A stretch of DNA of 64,000 nt from NCBI GenBank assembly GCA_030144725.1, contig JASKMD010000024.1, forward strand, positions 7,040,953-7,104,952, read 5' to 3'. Position numbers and translations under genes: made by a program. How positions within the stretch are numbered: the stretch's first letter is position 1; the number at the start of each line of letters is the position of its first letter. Positions 48,838 through 59,409 of this stretch are shown piece by piece. The notes below the pieces were generated by a model, which made no database searches, was not told the DNA's origin, and worked only from the letters and a program-made list of their open reading frames with translations. The DNA is from Haematococcus lacustris (Eukaryota > Chlorophyta > Chlorophyceae > Chlamydomonadales > Haematococcaceae).

Positions 48838-50298
48838 TTACTTAAGATGATGGATAGCATTGTATTCAGCCAAGATCTTGTCACAGTCAGTCAGGTTGGA
48901 CCTGGGCTCCCAGGTGTTGTGAGTGGAGTCATAACCCTCCCACTGCACCAGGTAGAAACTGGCCTTGTTGTCTTTCACACCCTTGTGGTCAAGCAAACGC
49001 TCAACATAGTACACAGGGGTCTCATCCATCCATGTCACAGGAGGTGGCATGAAGCCCACATCAGTGCCAGTGTAAGGCTTGATGAGTGACACATGGAAGA
49101 CAGGGTGCAGACGGCTCATGCTGGCAGGCAGGTCTAGCTTGACAACTACTGCACCAACCAGCAGCAGGATTTCAAAGGGACCCACATACCTAGGTATGAG
49201 CTTACGAGCCTTCCCAGGCTGAAGCTTGAGGTTCTTGGTGCTGAGCAACACCTTCTGGCCCACCTTGTACTCAACGTCACGCCTGGCCTTGTTGGCATAG
49301 GCAGTCTGACGGGATTGGGCTGCAGCCATGCACTTCCTGGCATTGGCAACAGCATCCTGCCACCAGCGGGTAAAGGCATGAGCAGAGGGACAACGGCCCC
49401 CATAAGGCAGATCACGTAGGCCAACAGTCACAGGGGACTGACCTGTGTTGACCAGGAAGGGGGTGGACTGGATGGACTCCTGCCACGAGTTGTTGACAGC
49501 AATCTCAGCCAAGGCTAAGTAGTCAGGCCAGTCAGATTGAGTAGGGGAGATGTAGTGCCTGAGCATCTCCTCTAACACACGGTTATACCTTTCTGTCTGG
49601 CCATCAGACTGTGGATGATAAGATGATGAGAGGGCAGGCTTAGAGCCACAGCGCCTCATGACCTCACGCCAGAACACACTTGTAAACAGTGAGCCCCGGT
49701 CAGAGATCAGCTCAGCAGGCATGCCATGCAGTTTGTACACATGGTCAACGAACAGTTGTGCAAAACGGCGTGCCTTCAGGTCCTCACGGCATGGCACAAA
49801 GTGAACCATCTTGCTGAGCCTGTCCACAAAGACACAGATAGCATCATACCCATGTGACCCAGAGGGTAGCTTGGTAATGAAGTCCATGGACACAGACTCC
49901 CAGCGGTAGTCAGGTATAGACAGAGGGTTGAGTAGGCCACCTGGCTTGAGAGTAGACGCCTTGTCACGTTGACAGGCATCACATGTGGACACATAGTACC
50001 TGACGTCAGCACGCATTGTGTTCCACCAAAACACACGTGACACACGTTCCAGGGTTTTACTGATACCCACATGACCTGAATAGACTGCATCATGCATCTC
50101 GTGCAAGATGTGGTTGCGCAGCTCAGAGTCATTGGGGACCACTACCTTATCCTTACCAGTGAGCCGCCATAGGCCATGTGTGTCCTGGTACATGCTGGAC
50201 AGATCAGCTTCAGCATTAAACGCAGGGTCAAGCCGGTATCCTTGGATGAGTTGATCAGACAAACCCAGAGGATGGGCAGGAGCCGCAGGATAGTGCAC
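48838..50298 (-). pseudogene. pol: Gyp3 copy 1 Pol, integrase and chromodomain part
   Basis: 486 codons in a different frame from the RT part. HHCC zinc domain (HILHEMHD ... CDACQRDK), DDE triad MDFIT, SDRGS, TERYN, then the [17 protein letters not shown]3-like block and a chromodomain YYVERLLDHK ... YLVQWEGYDSTHNTWEP. The frame itself is intact to 48838. Confidence 0.88.
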
Positions 50299-50381
50299 TG
50301 ATGTGTCAGATGTACAGGTGACCAGGGGAACGAGGTCCCTGTTATGGCTTGTATCAGCAGTATTTTCAGTAATCTCTGGAG

Positions 50382-52586
50382 TTAAGGAGTGACGGCAGCA
50401 GGGGCATTGGCCTCAAGGGCTCTAGCACCACTAGCTCCCTCCCCCCCACAGGAAAGTTTGGCCTGCCGTCTGGTGAGCATCGCACACACAGTGGCACCTT
50501 CCTGGGGGCCAGTGATTAACCGGGATAAAGGATCTGCTGGGTTGACTGGACCTGGGATGTACTCAAGTTTAAAGTCAAACCTAGACAGCAGCTCCATCCA
50601 CCTAGCCTGACGCCTAGACAGATTCTTCTGTGTAGGCAGTGAAATCAAAGGCTTATGGTCGGTGAATAGAGTGAATGGCACACCTTCAAGGTAGCAACGC
50701 CATTCTTTGCATGCGGTGACAAGAGCAAGCATCTCTTGCTCACCTGTGGTGTAGTTGACCTCAGCAGAGGACAACTTCTTGCTCAGATAGGCAAGGGGGT
50801 ACCCATCCTGCATCAGGACTGCACCTACTCCTTGGAGTGAGGCATCACAGTACACCTGGAAGGGTTGGGTGTGATCTGGCAGGCGCAGCATAGGCACGTT
50901 AGCCACAGCAGCTTTGAGCTCATAGAAGGCAAGACGTTCATGGTCAGGCCAGGAGTGCCATGGGAATGTGGCACTGAGCTTGCCACACAGATCAGTCAGG
51001 GGTGCTGAGATGGCACTGAAGTTATGCACAAACTTGCGAACAAAGTTGGCAGCACCCAGGAAGGACTGCAGTTGGGTCAGGGACGAAGGGACAGGCCAGT
51101 CCACAATGGCCCTCACCTTATCAGGGTCCACAGAGATGGCACCAGCTGAGATCACATGCCCAAGAAACCTGAGGGTGAGCTGCATGAACTCACATTTGGA
51201 CATCTTGGCATACAGTTTGTTTTTACGCAGCAGGTCAAAGACAAGGCGTAGGTGCTGCAGGTGCTTAGGTAGAGACTTAGACATGACCAGTATGTCATCT
51301 AGGTACACTAGTGCACACTTGCCCAGGACAGGTGCAAAAGCATCATTCATGACACGCTGGAAGGTGGCAGGGGCATTGGTCAGGCCAAAGGACAGCACCT
51401 TGAATTGGAAGTGACCTTCAGGAGTCCTGAAGGCAGTCTTGGGGACGTCCTCAGGGGTGATCCTGATCTGGTGATAACCAGCTTGTAGGTCAAGGGAGGA
51501 GAAGACAGAACACCCTGACAACCTGTCAAACAGATCATCAATCCTGGGCAGGGGGTATTGGTCACGTAGTGTGAGCTTGTTGAGCTGACGGTAGTCAATG
51601 CACATACGTAGCTCACCTGAGTTCTTTTGCACAAACAGGATGGGTGCAGCATAGGGGGAGGAGCTGGGCTCAATCATACCTTTGCTCAGGTAGTCCTGGA
51701 TCTGTCTCTTGAGCTCCTCTTGCTCAGGTTTACTGAGTCGGTACATGGGGGTCACAGGTGGACGGGCGTCAGGGACCAGGGGTATGGTATGACCCACAGG
51801 ACGTTCAGGGGGGGTATCAGTGAGTGGTTTAAATACATCACTGTACTCATCGAGTAGGGTTTGCAGCTCAGCTTTGATAGCTGCAGGTATGTGTGGGTTG
51901 TCTTGGTCACTGGGGGTACCAGGACTGGCAGAGGCTGAGCCTTCAGCCATGACTAAAGCCACCACAGCACGGCCTCCTTTAAGGAGCCACCTGGACGCCT
52001 GGGTAGCTGAGATTAACTCAGGCTTGGCTTTGAGAGCATTGATTAAGAATGCAGGGGTTGGTCTTACAGCAGAACATTGCCCAACATACTTAGGGGCTGC
52101 CACAGCAGGACATGGCAGAGTCACAGCAGTCTTGCCAGCAGCAGAAAGAGAAAGGGTTTTACCCTCATAAGAAAGGATAGCCTTGTTGGCAAACAGCCAC
52201 TCATCACCCAGAAGCACGTCATAACCCTGCACGAAGCTAGGCATGACAGTGAGCCTGCTTGTAGCACAGTGACCAGGTAGACACAGGTCTACAGTGGCAA
52301 ACTGATTGCAAGACAGAGTGGTGTTGTCAGCCAGTGACCACTGTTGTGCTTGTGGGAGAGACTCCAATGGCAGTGCATGCTTCATAGCAAAGGCAGTGCT
52401 GACAAAGGAGTGTGTGGCACCAGTATCACACAAGAAACGGGCCTGATGCCCATTGACAGTGCCAGCAAACAGGAAGTGCAGTGATCCTTCCTCTTGAGCA
52501 GTACCACAGAGTACAGTCTTAAGTTCATCAGCAGCAGAACATGTGGGTACCACAGTACAGGTCTGGCTACCTGACAGGGCAACACC
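50382..52586 (-). pseudogene. pol: Gyp3 copy 1 Pol, protease-RT-RNase H part
   Basis: Open for about 734 codons after the gag stop. Protease CDTGATHSF near residue 57; [27 protein letters not shown] near 430; RNase H YCDASLQGVGA and [10 protein letters not shown]. It ends at a premature TAA at 50384-50382, in a region where copy 2 has ten additional bases; the loss of these shifts the frame before integrase. Labelled a pseudogene because the polyprotein is interrupted. Confidence 0.88.
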
Positions 52587-52589
52587 CTA
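52575..52589 (-). promoter_or_regulatory. Gyp3 gag/pol in-frame stop with conserved 3' context
   Basis: Minus strand TAG followed by ggt-gtt-gcc-ctg. In the same frame the sequence then runs without a stop into the protease. Confidence 0.7.
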
Positions 52590-54692
52590 GCGCTGGCCGG
52601 CACCACGGCCGCCATTGCGACCAGCACCACCCTTGCCGGAACGGCCTCCGCGGCCACCAGGGCCATTGCGGTTCTGGCTAGGACCTGGGGCAGAGCCACC
52701 ATTGTCGCCAGGAGGTGGGGGACGCGGGCGCTTGTTGCCAGAAGCTGACCTGAGCTTCTCATTGGCGGACTGCAGGGCCAGGAACATACCCGTGTTGCCA
52801 TTCTTGCGCATAGCTTCCTCCTGGGTCAGGTGACCGTCGGGGCAGTCCGGGGTCTTATGACCGGTCACACCACAGTGGAAGCACCAGATGACTGGGGCGG
52901 GCGGCGGAGCCGCAGCGCCGTGGGAACGTGAAGTCCCAGCGCCACCAGCGCCGCCGGTACGGCCGGAGCGGTAGGCGGAGACAGGGGTGACAGCTGCCCG
53001 GATGGCAGAGATCTGTGGGCGCACAGCAGCAGCAGCATGACCAGCACCACGTTTGCTGGGAGTGACATTGGCACCAGCAGAGGCAACATTAGCCTTGTGG
53101 TTGTCAATGGCAGCAGACACAGCATCCTCAAGGGTGGGGTGAGGCAGTATCCTAAGGTCTTTGGCCACAGCACCACGCAGCTGAGGGGTGAGACCCCTCT
53201 GAAAGGTAGCCACAGTCAGAGCACGGTTCATGCAACCAGCACCACACATAGTGATGGTGTTGCGAAACTCAGTGATGTAGGCCTGCAGGGTGACACCTGA
53301 GGACATGCGCAGCAGCTCAAAGTTCATTAGCTTGTCATGAGCCTGGTCAAGGTCAGTGACAAGATCCTCTCCCACCATCTCAATGAACTGTTTGCACAGG
53401 TAGTCCCATGGGGGGTACCCAGTGTGTGCCAGGGCATATGCATCCCTGATGGACTTGAACCAGACCTCCCTAGCTTTGCCTGTCAAGAAGGATGGCAGTG
53501 CAAGGGCAGGATCAAGGTTATTATTAACACAGTGCACCTCAAGATCCTCAAGAAAGGTGACAGCACGTTTTCCCTGAGCAAGGCTGTTGTCAGACCAACG
53601 CTCAACAGGGGGCAAGCCCCTGTGGGAGTGCACCACAGTGTCAGGTGCCTGAGGCACAGCAGCAAGTGGGGCTGGGGCAGAACCACCAGACAGCCCAGCA
53701 TACTTCTGACGGATTGCAGCAATGGAGGCTGCTGCCCTGGTGACAGGCCTGTTAGGACTCTGCCCCACTGGAGCCCTGCCAGAGACAGGAGCACCCTGGG
53801 CTACTGTGGCTTGTGCAGCAGTGTATGCAGCACGTGCAGCAGATGCAGCAACAGCAGTGTGTGTAGCATTGTGCACAGCAGGCTGGACAGCAGGCTGGAC
53901 AACAGAGCTGCCATTACCTACATGTCCTGCAGCAGGATGGTGGGGACCTGTAGACCCACCTGCAGCTGCGGGGTCGATTTCCTGCGGAGCAGCAGACTGG
54001 GGTGCAACAGCACCAGCAGGCTGTCGAGAAGAGAGACGACCAGCACCAAACAGGTTCGCTACAGTATTGCGATGCTGTCCGGCTGCAAGCCCGTAGGGCG
54101 GAGGAGACCTGACTGGGGCCGCGGAGCTAAGACCAACAGCAGGACTTACCCCAGCAGTGACAGCGGCGTGGCTAGCCTCCAGGGCAGTGAGCCGAGCTTG
54201 AACAGCGACCAGAATGTCCTCGCGAGCCTGAAGGGAGGCGTGGAGCTCCTGAATGGCCGTGTCGCGTTCGTCCAGCTCCTCCTCCTCGTCGTCGTCTTCC
54301 AGCTGACCCTCCTCAACAAGGGGAGTGTCCGCAGCAGCATTGCGGGCAGCCAAGCGGGTAATTGAATCCGTCAGCATAGCCTCGTGTTCTGTGACCGAGC
54401 GACCGTTTAGGTAGACTAGGTACTCAGTGTGGGCCTCAGGCCAGGACTGCTCCTCAAGGAAGTCTTTCAGTGCAATGCCCGCGGCCGAAGCCGGGTCAAT
54501 ATTTGCAGGCAGCCGAGCTATGGCAGCGTCACGAGGACTAACTAGCCTTGCAGCGTCCGCTGCTTCCCGGGCAGCAACTGCCTCGGGGGTAGGTGAAGCG
54601 GTGGGCCCACGCCTAGCTGGCCTAAGCCTATGGCGCCTAGCGCGTGCCTCATCTTCTGCGGTGACTGTGTATTCAATGCGAGTTTGAACCAT
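52587..54692 (-). CDS. gag: Gyp3 Gag
   Basis: 701 codons from the ATG at 54692. N-terminal basic segment (RARRHRLRPARRG), an acidic patch (EDDDEEEELDERD) and a helical segment about residues 130-175, then a long Ala/Pro-rich linker. A capsid-like region with the SFLTGKAREVWFKSIRDAY and YITEFRNTI blocks follows, then a zinc knuckle CFHCGVTGHKTPDC (CX2CX4HX4C) and a Gly/Arg/Asn-rich tail. It ends in TAG at 52589-52587; pol continues in phase. Confidence 0.92.
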   Translation of the reverse strand: MVQTRIEYTVTAEDEARARRHRLRPARRGPTASPTPEAVAAREAADAARLVSPRDAAIARLPANIDPASAAGIALKDFLEEQSWPEAHTEYLVYLNGRSVTEHEAMLTDSITRLAARNAAADTPLVEEGQLEDDDEEEELDERDTAIQELHASLQAREDILVAVQARLTALEASHAAVTAGVSPAVGLSSAAPVRSPPPYGLAAGQHRNTVANLFGAGRLSSRQPAGAVAPQSAAPQEIDPAAAGGSTGPHHPAAGHVGNGSSVVQPAVQPAVHNATHTAVAASAARAAYTAAQATVAQGAPVSGRAPVGQSPNRPVTRAAASIAAIRQKYAGLSGGSAPAPLAAVPQAPDTVVHSHRGLPPVERWSDNSLAQGKRAVTFLEDLEVHCVNNNLDPALALPSFLTGKAREVWFKSIRDAYALAHTGYPPWDYLCKQFIEMVGEDLVTDLDQAHDKLMNFELLRMSSGVTLQAYITEFRNTITMCGAGCMNRALTVATFQRGLTPQLRGAVAKDLRILPHPTLEDAVSAAIDNHKANVASAGANVTPSKRGAGHAAAAVRPQISAIRAAVTPVSAYRSGRTGGAGGAGTSRSHGAAAPPPAPVIWCFHCGVTGHKTPDCPDGHLTQEEAMRKNGNTGMFLALQSANEKLRSASGNKRPRPPPPGDNGGSAPGPSQNRNGPGGRGGRSGKGGAGRNGGRGAGQR

Positions 54693-54724
54693 TTTGATAT
54701 GGTCGAGGCGGAGTGTGCTACTGG

Positions 54725-54742
54725 CTTATCGGTCGGAAACCA
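54725..54742 (-). promoter_or_regulatory. Gyp3 primer-binding site
   Basis: TGGTTTCCGACCGATAAG, two bases from the 5' LTR. Shares 12-13 bases with Gyp2 and differs from Gyp4 by about two positions in the first 15. Confidence 0.7.
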
Positions 54743-54744
54743 CT

Positions 54745-55044
54745 TGTAACGTGCAGCCTTATAAAGGCTGACGCTGGACCGTTTGAACCATGTGTAACAC
54801 TGAGCCGGCCGCGAGGGCACCGAAGTGCGGGTACTTAAACAGTCGGCCACAAGGCACTACCGTGAGAAGGCTAGGGCTTAGAACGGGGCCCCCTGGAATC
54901 GAACCAGTTGTCCTCACAGCTTACGCTGCTAGGCTTTACCTGCCAACTCACACTAATGCGGTGTGACCGATATCCTGTAGCTGCCTCGGGTTAACCGCGA
55001 CAGCCCAGACGACACTAAGGGACTACGCGGAGCGCGCCCTTACA
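54745..55044 (-). repeat. Gyp3 copy 1 5' LTR (300 bp)
   Basis: Same as 48307-48606; B box at plus 54895-54905. The adjoining PBS on the minus strand is TGGTTTCCGACCGATAAG, two bases inside the LTR end (from 54742 downward). Confidence 0.92.
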
Positions 55045-55892
55045 CCTTCGCACACGGCTGGCCCGCCTGAACACCCACAGCCAGCTGGTCCACCGTGTCG
55101 GCCCGGGGGGCGGGCTGAGCAACTGGCCGCCTGCCCCCACGCCGCTGGTGGGCCTCCAGCTGCCGCTCAGCCTGCTGGGCTGCCCTCATCTGCGGCGAGG
55201 GTCGCTGGTGCGCCCTGGCGGAGGTGTCAAGCCAGCGAGACGGTTGGCTGCCCTGCACCTCCTCGGGGAGCCGCTCCTCCACATCCCTGCCCTGCTGCTC
55301 CCGCTCCCACGCTGCCCCCTGGCCTGCCACCTGCTGCGCACTGGCCTCCCACTTGAGCTCCACAGCTCTCAGGGCTCCATCAGCCACCGCTGACACCTCC
55401 GGTTCGCCCGCTGCCCGGGGGGGGCGCACACCCCACAGCGCAGGCCACAGGCCCCCACCTGGTGGGAAGTAGGGGTCGGCACCGACGCGCTGGAGCTGGT
55501 GGAGGCGCACCTTGGCATGCTTGACAGAGAAGACCAGCAGGGTGGTGGTGCCCACGCCCCACACTTGAGGGTCCAGCTGCAGGTGAGCCCAGGGGCCCAA
55601 GAGCCACTCCTCCTTAGGCCAAGTGTCAGGCCCCTCGTCAGCTGGGTCGGCAGCCTGCCCTCCCGCCCCGCCCCCTGCGCCCCTACGCCCTCCACCTCCT
55701 CCACGCCCTCGCCCCCTCACCCCGCCCCGCCCCCTTGCCCGGCCCCCTCCCCTGCCCACCCCCCTGGCCCATCCTTGCTCCTGCCCTTGAGCCTACTCCT
55801 GTGCCACGTGACGCTGGGCGGGTAGAGGTCGGAGGTGGGTGGCTCGCTCCTCCGGGGTCAGCCTAGGCTGTAGCTGGGCTTGTTTAGCCGGA
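55045..55892 (-). pseudogene. LINE post-RT region, copy 6, 5' part
   Basis: Open from 55759 down through DEGPDTWPKEEW, VWGVGTTTLLVF, the QGSQPSRWLDTSARA module and GQPCAKV, then into Gyp3. 55045-55049 (ccttc) is the Gyp3 target duplication. The G-rich linker lies at about 55680-55780. Confidence 0.83.
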
Positions 55893-57189
55893 GCGAGAGG
55901 GGGAGGTTGTTTTGTGAAGCGAGAGGGGGAGGCTGAGGTGCAGGCGGCGCAGCACCTGGGAGAGGCCGCATCCCTGGTGGGTGTGGGGGCGAGGGAGCAG
56001 GGGGCCCAGCAGTCCCTGCTGGCCAGCGCAGTCCTCGACCTGTTCTACGTCGACCGCTCCTCCTTCTTCTTCTACCATCGCGACAAGCCCGCGCAACACC
56101 CCCACCTTCATCTCCTCTCTCCAGCTTCCCGGCCAGCCAGGTCAGCCAACAGACCTCACCACGCCGGCCGGGGTGAAGGCAGCGTGCAGGGCTTTCCAGC
56201 AGCACTACTCAGCCGCCGAGCCAACCGGAGTCTCCGCAGCCAAGCCGGTAGACACAGCTGCGCGCGCCACGCTGCTCGGCAGCCTCACCTCCCACCTCAC
56301 CCCCACCCAGGCCAGGGCTGCCGAGGGCCCCGATGGCAGCCCTATGCTGTCAGAGGAGGAGTTGGGCCGGGCTCTGCAAGGCTGCGCGCACAGCAAGGCC
56401 CCGGGGCTAGATGGGCTGCCCATGGAGGTCTACGACCGGTTGTGGGTATAGCTGGGGCGGCCGCTGCGGGCCATGTTGCGAGAGGCCCGGCAGACACCAC
56501 TAACCCTGCCCCCCTAGCTGAGTTCCTCACCAGCATCATCACCATCGTGCCCAAGGCTGGCAAGCCGAGGGACCAGGTGGCCGGCTACCGCCCCATCACG
56601 CTCCTCAACTGCGACGTGCGCCTGGTGGCCAAGGCGCTGGAGGACCGGCTGCAGCTGCCCTTGGACCTGATGGTGTCCCCCTCTCAATCGGCCCTCATCC
56701 TAGGAAGGGACATCAGCGACAGCGTGCAGTTCCACCTGGGCCTGCTGGAGTACCTGCAGCAGCGGGGCAGTCCAGCCTGGCTGCTGTTGCTGGACCCGGC
56801 GGGGGCCTATGACAACGTGTCCTGGGGCTTGCTCCAGGACACGATGGAGGCCATGGGGTTCTGCCGGGAGGGGCATGTGCGCAGGGCTCAGCTGCTGCAC
56901 CGGGGGGCCACGATCCAGGTGCTGGTCAACGGCCACCTCACCGACAGCTTCCGCCTTGCGTCGGGGCTGCTGCAGGGCAGCGGGGCCTCCCCGCTCTACT
57001 GGTGCATCGTGCTCCAGCCGCTGGTCTGCTACATCAGCTCGCTCCAGCTGGCAGGCCGCATCAGCACCCCCACCATCCCCTCCAGCCCTCTGGCCATGCA
57101 CAGGGCCTCCCTGACCCCCGCGCTCCCCTCAGAGGAGTATGCGGACGACCTCACCATCGTGGTGCTCGATCGGGTCAGAGACGGGAAGG
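55893..57189 (+). pseudogene. LINE copy 7, plus strand: end of linker plus RT fragment
   Basis: Starts in the EREGEAEVQAAQHL linker after an inverted junction with copy 6 and runs to DRVRDGK, exactly where copy 5 ends at 47062. Motif A reads LDPAGAYDNVSW with both Asp residues; EYADDLTIVVLD is present. Stops include a Glu-to-stop TAG near 56449 and a frame change near 56490. The pair copy 7/copy 8 is a duplicate of copy 5/copy 6. Confidence 0.85.
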
Positions 57190-59110
57190 TTTTTTTTCAC
57201 AGGAGGAGCATTACAAGAGAGTGAGAGTGACTAAAGAAAAGAAGAAAAGAAAAGACTACAACAAACAAGATTCCCCCATACACGATCCCCAAGCACCACA
57301 CCCAAACACAGCGGTCAACACCACCCAAGCAAAGGTCCACACACCCCAAGCAACCACCTCCCAAGGACAACGCCAATACACTCCCCCACACCAACGCCCT
57401 CCCCCCTAGCTGTGCACACCTCCTCAGACCCTCCCCACAAAACTACCCACACGAGCCTTAGCCCCGCCCCTCGACCTGAAACCTACAACCCTACCCCCAA
57501 CCCCAATGCTCGAACCAAGACCACCTAAGCCCCCGGTCCCTGACACCTAGACACCCCCCCAAAGCCCACCCCACCCACGGAACGCACTAAGCCCCCACCA
57601 GCAACCCTGCAGCTCAGGCTGGCTCGACGTGGAAGGGGACGGGCCACTGCAAGGAAAGGCGAACAAACAGCTCCCCCTCCCACTGCGCCCTGCTCTCCCC
57701 ATGACTAGGCCTCCCTGCTGCCCTCTCCTCCTCCACTCCTCCTGCCCCAACCCTCCCCTCTGCCCCCTCCTGCCCTCCCCTCCGCTCCCTCCTAGGCTGT
57801 TTGGCAAACCAAGCCCCTGACGCCTCGGGCCACAGCTGGTCGAAGTGGGCAGCCTCCAGCTCCGGGTCCTTTCCCTTGAACCAGGTGGAGGGCACAGCGC
57901 CGCAGAGGCCCACGCGGATATCCGTCCCCACCCGATGCCACTCACGCTTGACGGCCGTGGTGGGGGTGGAGATGACCTCCTCCACGACCCGCCTCGCCAC
58001 CTGCTGTGGCTGCAGGGCTGTAGCGCCTCCTGAGCTGCGGTGGCGCCACACTGTGCCCAGGTAGGCAACGCGCAGACGGAGCCACAGCAGGCTGTCAGGG
58101 GGCTGGAAGGGTGGGTCCTCGCCGCGGGTGGGGCGCCCACTGAGGAGCAGCATGGCGTCGCCCGAGGGGGGGCGGGTGCCTGTGAGGCGGCCGTACACGT
58201 CCAGTACCCACTCCCAGGCTGGGGCCACGGCGGTGCAGGTCAGGAAGGCGTGGGTGAGGGTCTCCAGGTGCCCCGGCTGGCAGAAGCGGCAGGCAGACGA
58301 GCCCGGGGCAGTCGCCCCCGTGAGGATGTGACCCCACAAGGCCCCGACCATGAGGCTGGCGTGAAGCACCCGCCAGGCCACGATGACATGCTCTCGACGG
58401 AGGGTGGGGTCTAGCAGCTCCTTCCACACCTTCGCACACGGCTGGCCCGCCTGAACACCCACAGCCAGCTGGTCCACCGTGTCGGCCCGGGGGGCGGGCT
58501 GAGCAACTGGCCGCCTGCCCCCACGCCGCTGGTGGGCCTCCAGCTGCCGCTCAGCCTGCTGGGCCGCCCTCATCTGCGGCGAGGGTCGCTGGTGCGCCCT
58601 GGCGGAGGTGTCAAGCCAGCGAGACGGTTGGCTGCCCTGCACCTCCTCGGGGAGCCGCTCCTCCACATCCCTGCCCTGCTGCTCCCGCTCCCACGCTGCC
58701 CCCTGGCCTGCCACCTGCAGCGCACTGGCCTCCCACTTGAGCTCCACAGCTCTCAGGGCTCCATCAGCCACCGCTGCCACCTCCGCTTCGCCCGCTGCCC
58801 TGAGGGGGCACACACCCCACAGCGCAGGCCACAGGCCCCCACCTGGTGGGAAGAAGGGGTCGGCACCGACGCGCTGGAGCTGGTGGAGGCGCACCTTGGC
58901 ATGCTTGACATAGAAGACCAGCAGGGTGGTGGTGCCCACGCCCCACACTTGAGGGTCCAGCTGCAGGTGAGCCCAGGGGCCCAAGAGCCACTCCTCCTTA
59001 GGCCAAGTGCCAGGCCCCTCGTCAGCTGGGTCGGCAGCCTGCCCTCCCGCCCCGCCCCCTGCGCCCCTACGCCCTCCACCTCCTCCACGCCCTCGCCCCC
59101 TGACCCCGCC
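57190..59110 (-). pseudogene. LINE copy 8, minus strand, 3' half
   Basis: T8 at 57190-57197 (poly-A on the minus strand), 3' UTR, then an open C-terminal frame ending at 57614. It has the complete zinc knuckle (CRFCQPGHLETLTHAFLTC), VWKELLDPTLRREHVIVAWRVLHASLMVGALWG, the QGSQPSRWLDTSARA module and the G-rich linker, cut at 59110 by Gyp3 copy 2. It spans the Gyp3 copy 1 target without interruption near 58430. Confidence 0.86.
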
Positions 59111-59409
59111 TGTAACGTGCAGCCTTATAAAGGCGACGCTGGACCGTTTGAACCATGTGTAACACTGAGCCGGCCGCGAGGGCACCGAAGTGCGGGTACT
59201 TAAACAGTCGGCCACAAGGCACTACCGTGAGAAGGCTAGGGCTTAGAACGGGGCCCCCTGGAATCGAACCAGTTGTCCTCACAGCTTACGCTGCTAGGCT
59301 GAACCTGCCAACTCACACTAATGCGGTGTGACCGATATCCTGTAGCTGCCTCGGGTTAACCGCGACAGCCCAGACGACACTAAGGGACTACGCGGAGCGC
59401 GCCCTTACA
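59111..59409 (-). repeat. Gyp3 copy 2 3' LTR (299 bp)
   Basis: One base shorter than copy 1 (in aaaggc-gacgc) and different at gctgaacc versus ctttacc. B box at plus 59260-59270 preserved. The terminal inverted repeat seen in copy 1 is shortened by the deletion. Confidence 0.9.

Larger units (their letters stand above)
48307..55044 (-). mobile_element. Gyp3 copy 1: full-length Ty3/gypsy chromovirus, 6.74 kb, minus strand, pol frameshifted
   Basis: 300-bp LTRs that look identical (48307-48606, 54745-55044), 5-bp duplication ccttc (48302-48306; 55045-55049), PBS, gag, pol in two pieces, purine tract. The empty site is visible in copy 8 near 58430. The frame break between RNase H and integrase makes this copy defective despite the identical LTRs. 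Confidence 0.94.
47063..55892 (-). mobile_element. LINE copy 6, minus strand, interrupted by Gyp3
   Basis: Begins at its 3' end with T8 (poly-A on the minus strand, 47063-47070) joined to copy 5, as expected for target-primed insertion. The 3' UTR extends to about 47486, the C-terminal ORF over 47487-48302, then Gyp3 (48307-55044), then the remainder to 55892, where the element is truncated in the post-RT region (SYRLTPEE-like). Confidence 0.85.

Noticed and set aside
48607..50384. Programmed frameshift between RNase H and integrase in Gyp3
   Set aside because: The offset is due to different indels in the two copies; each retains what the other lost, so the ancestral frame was continuous.
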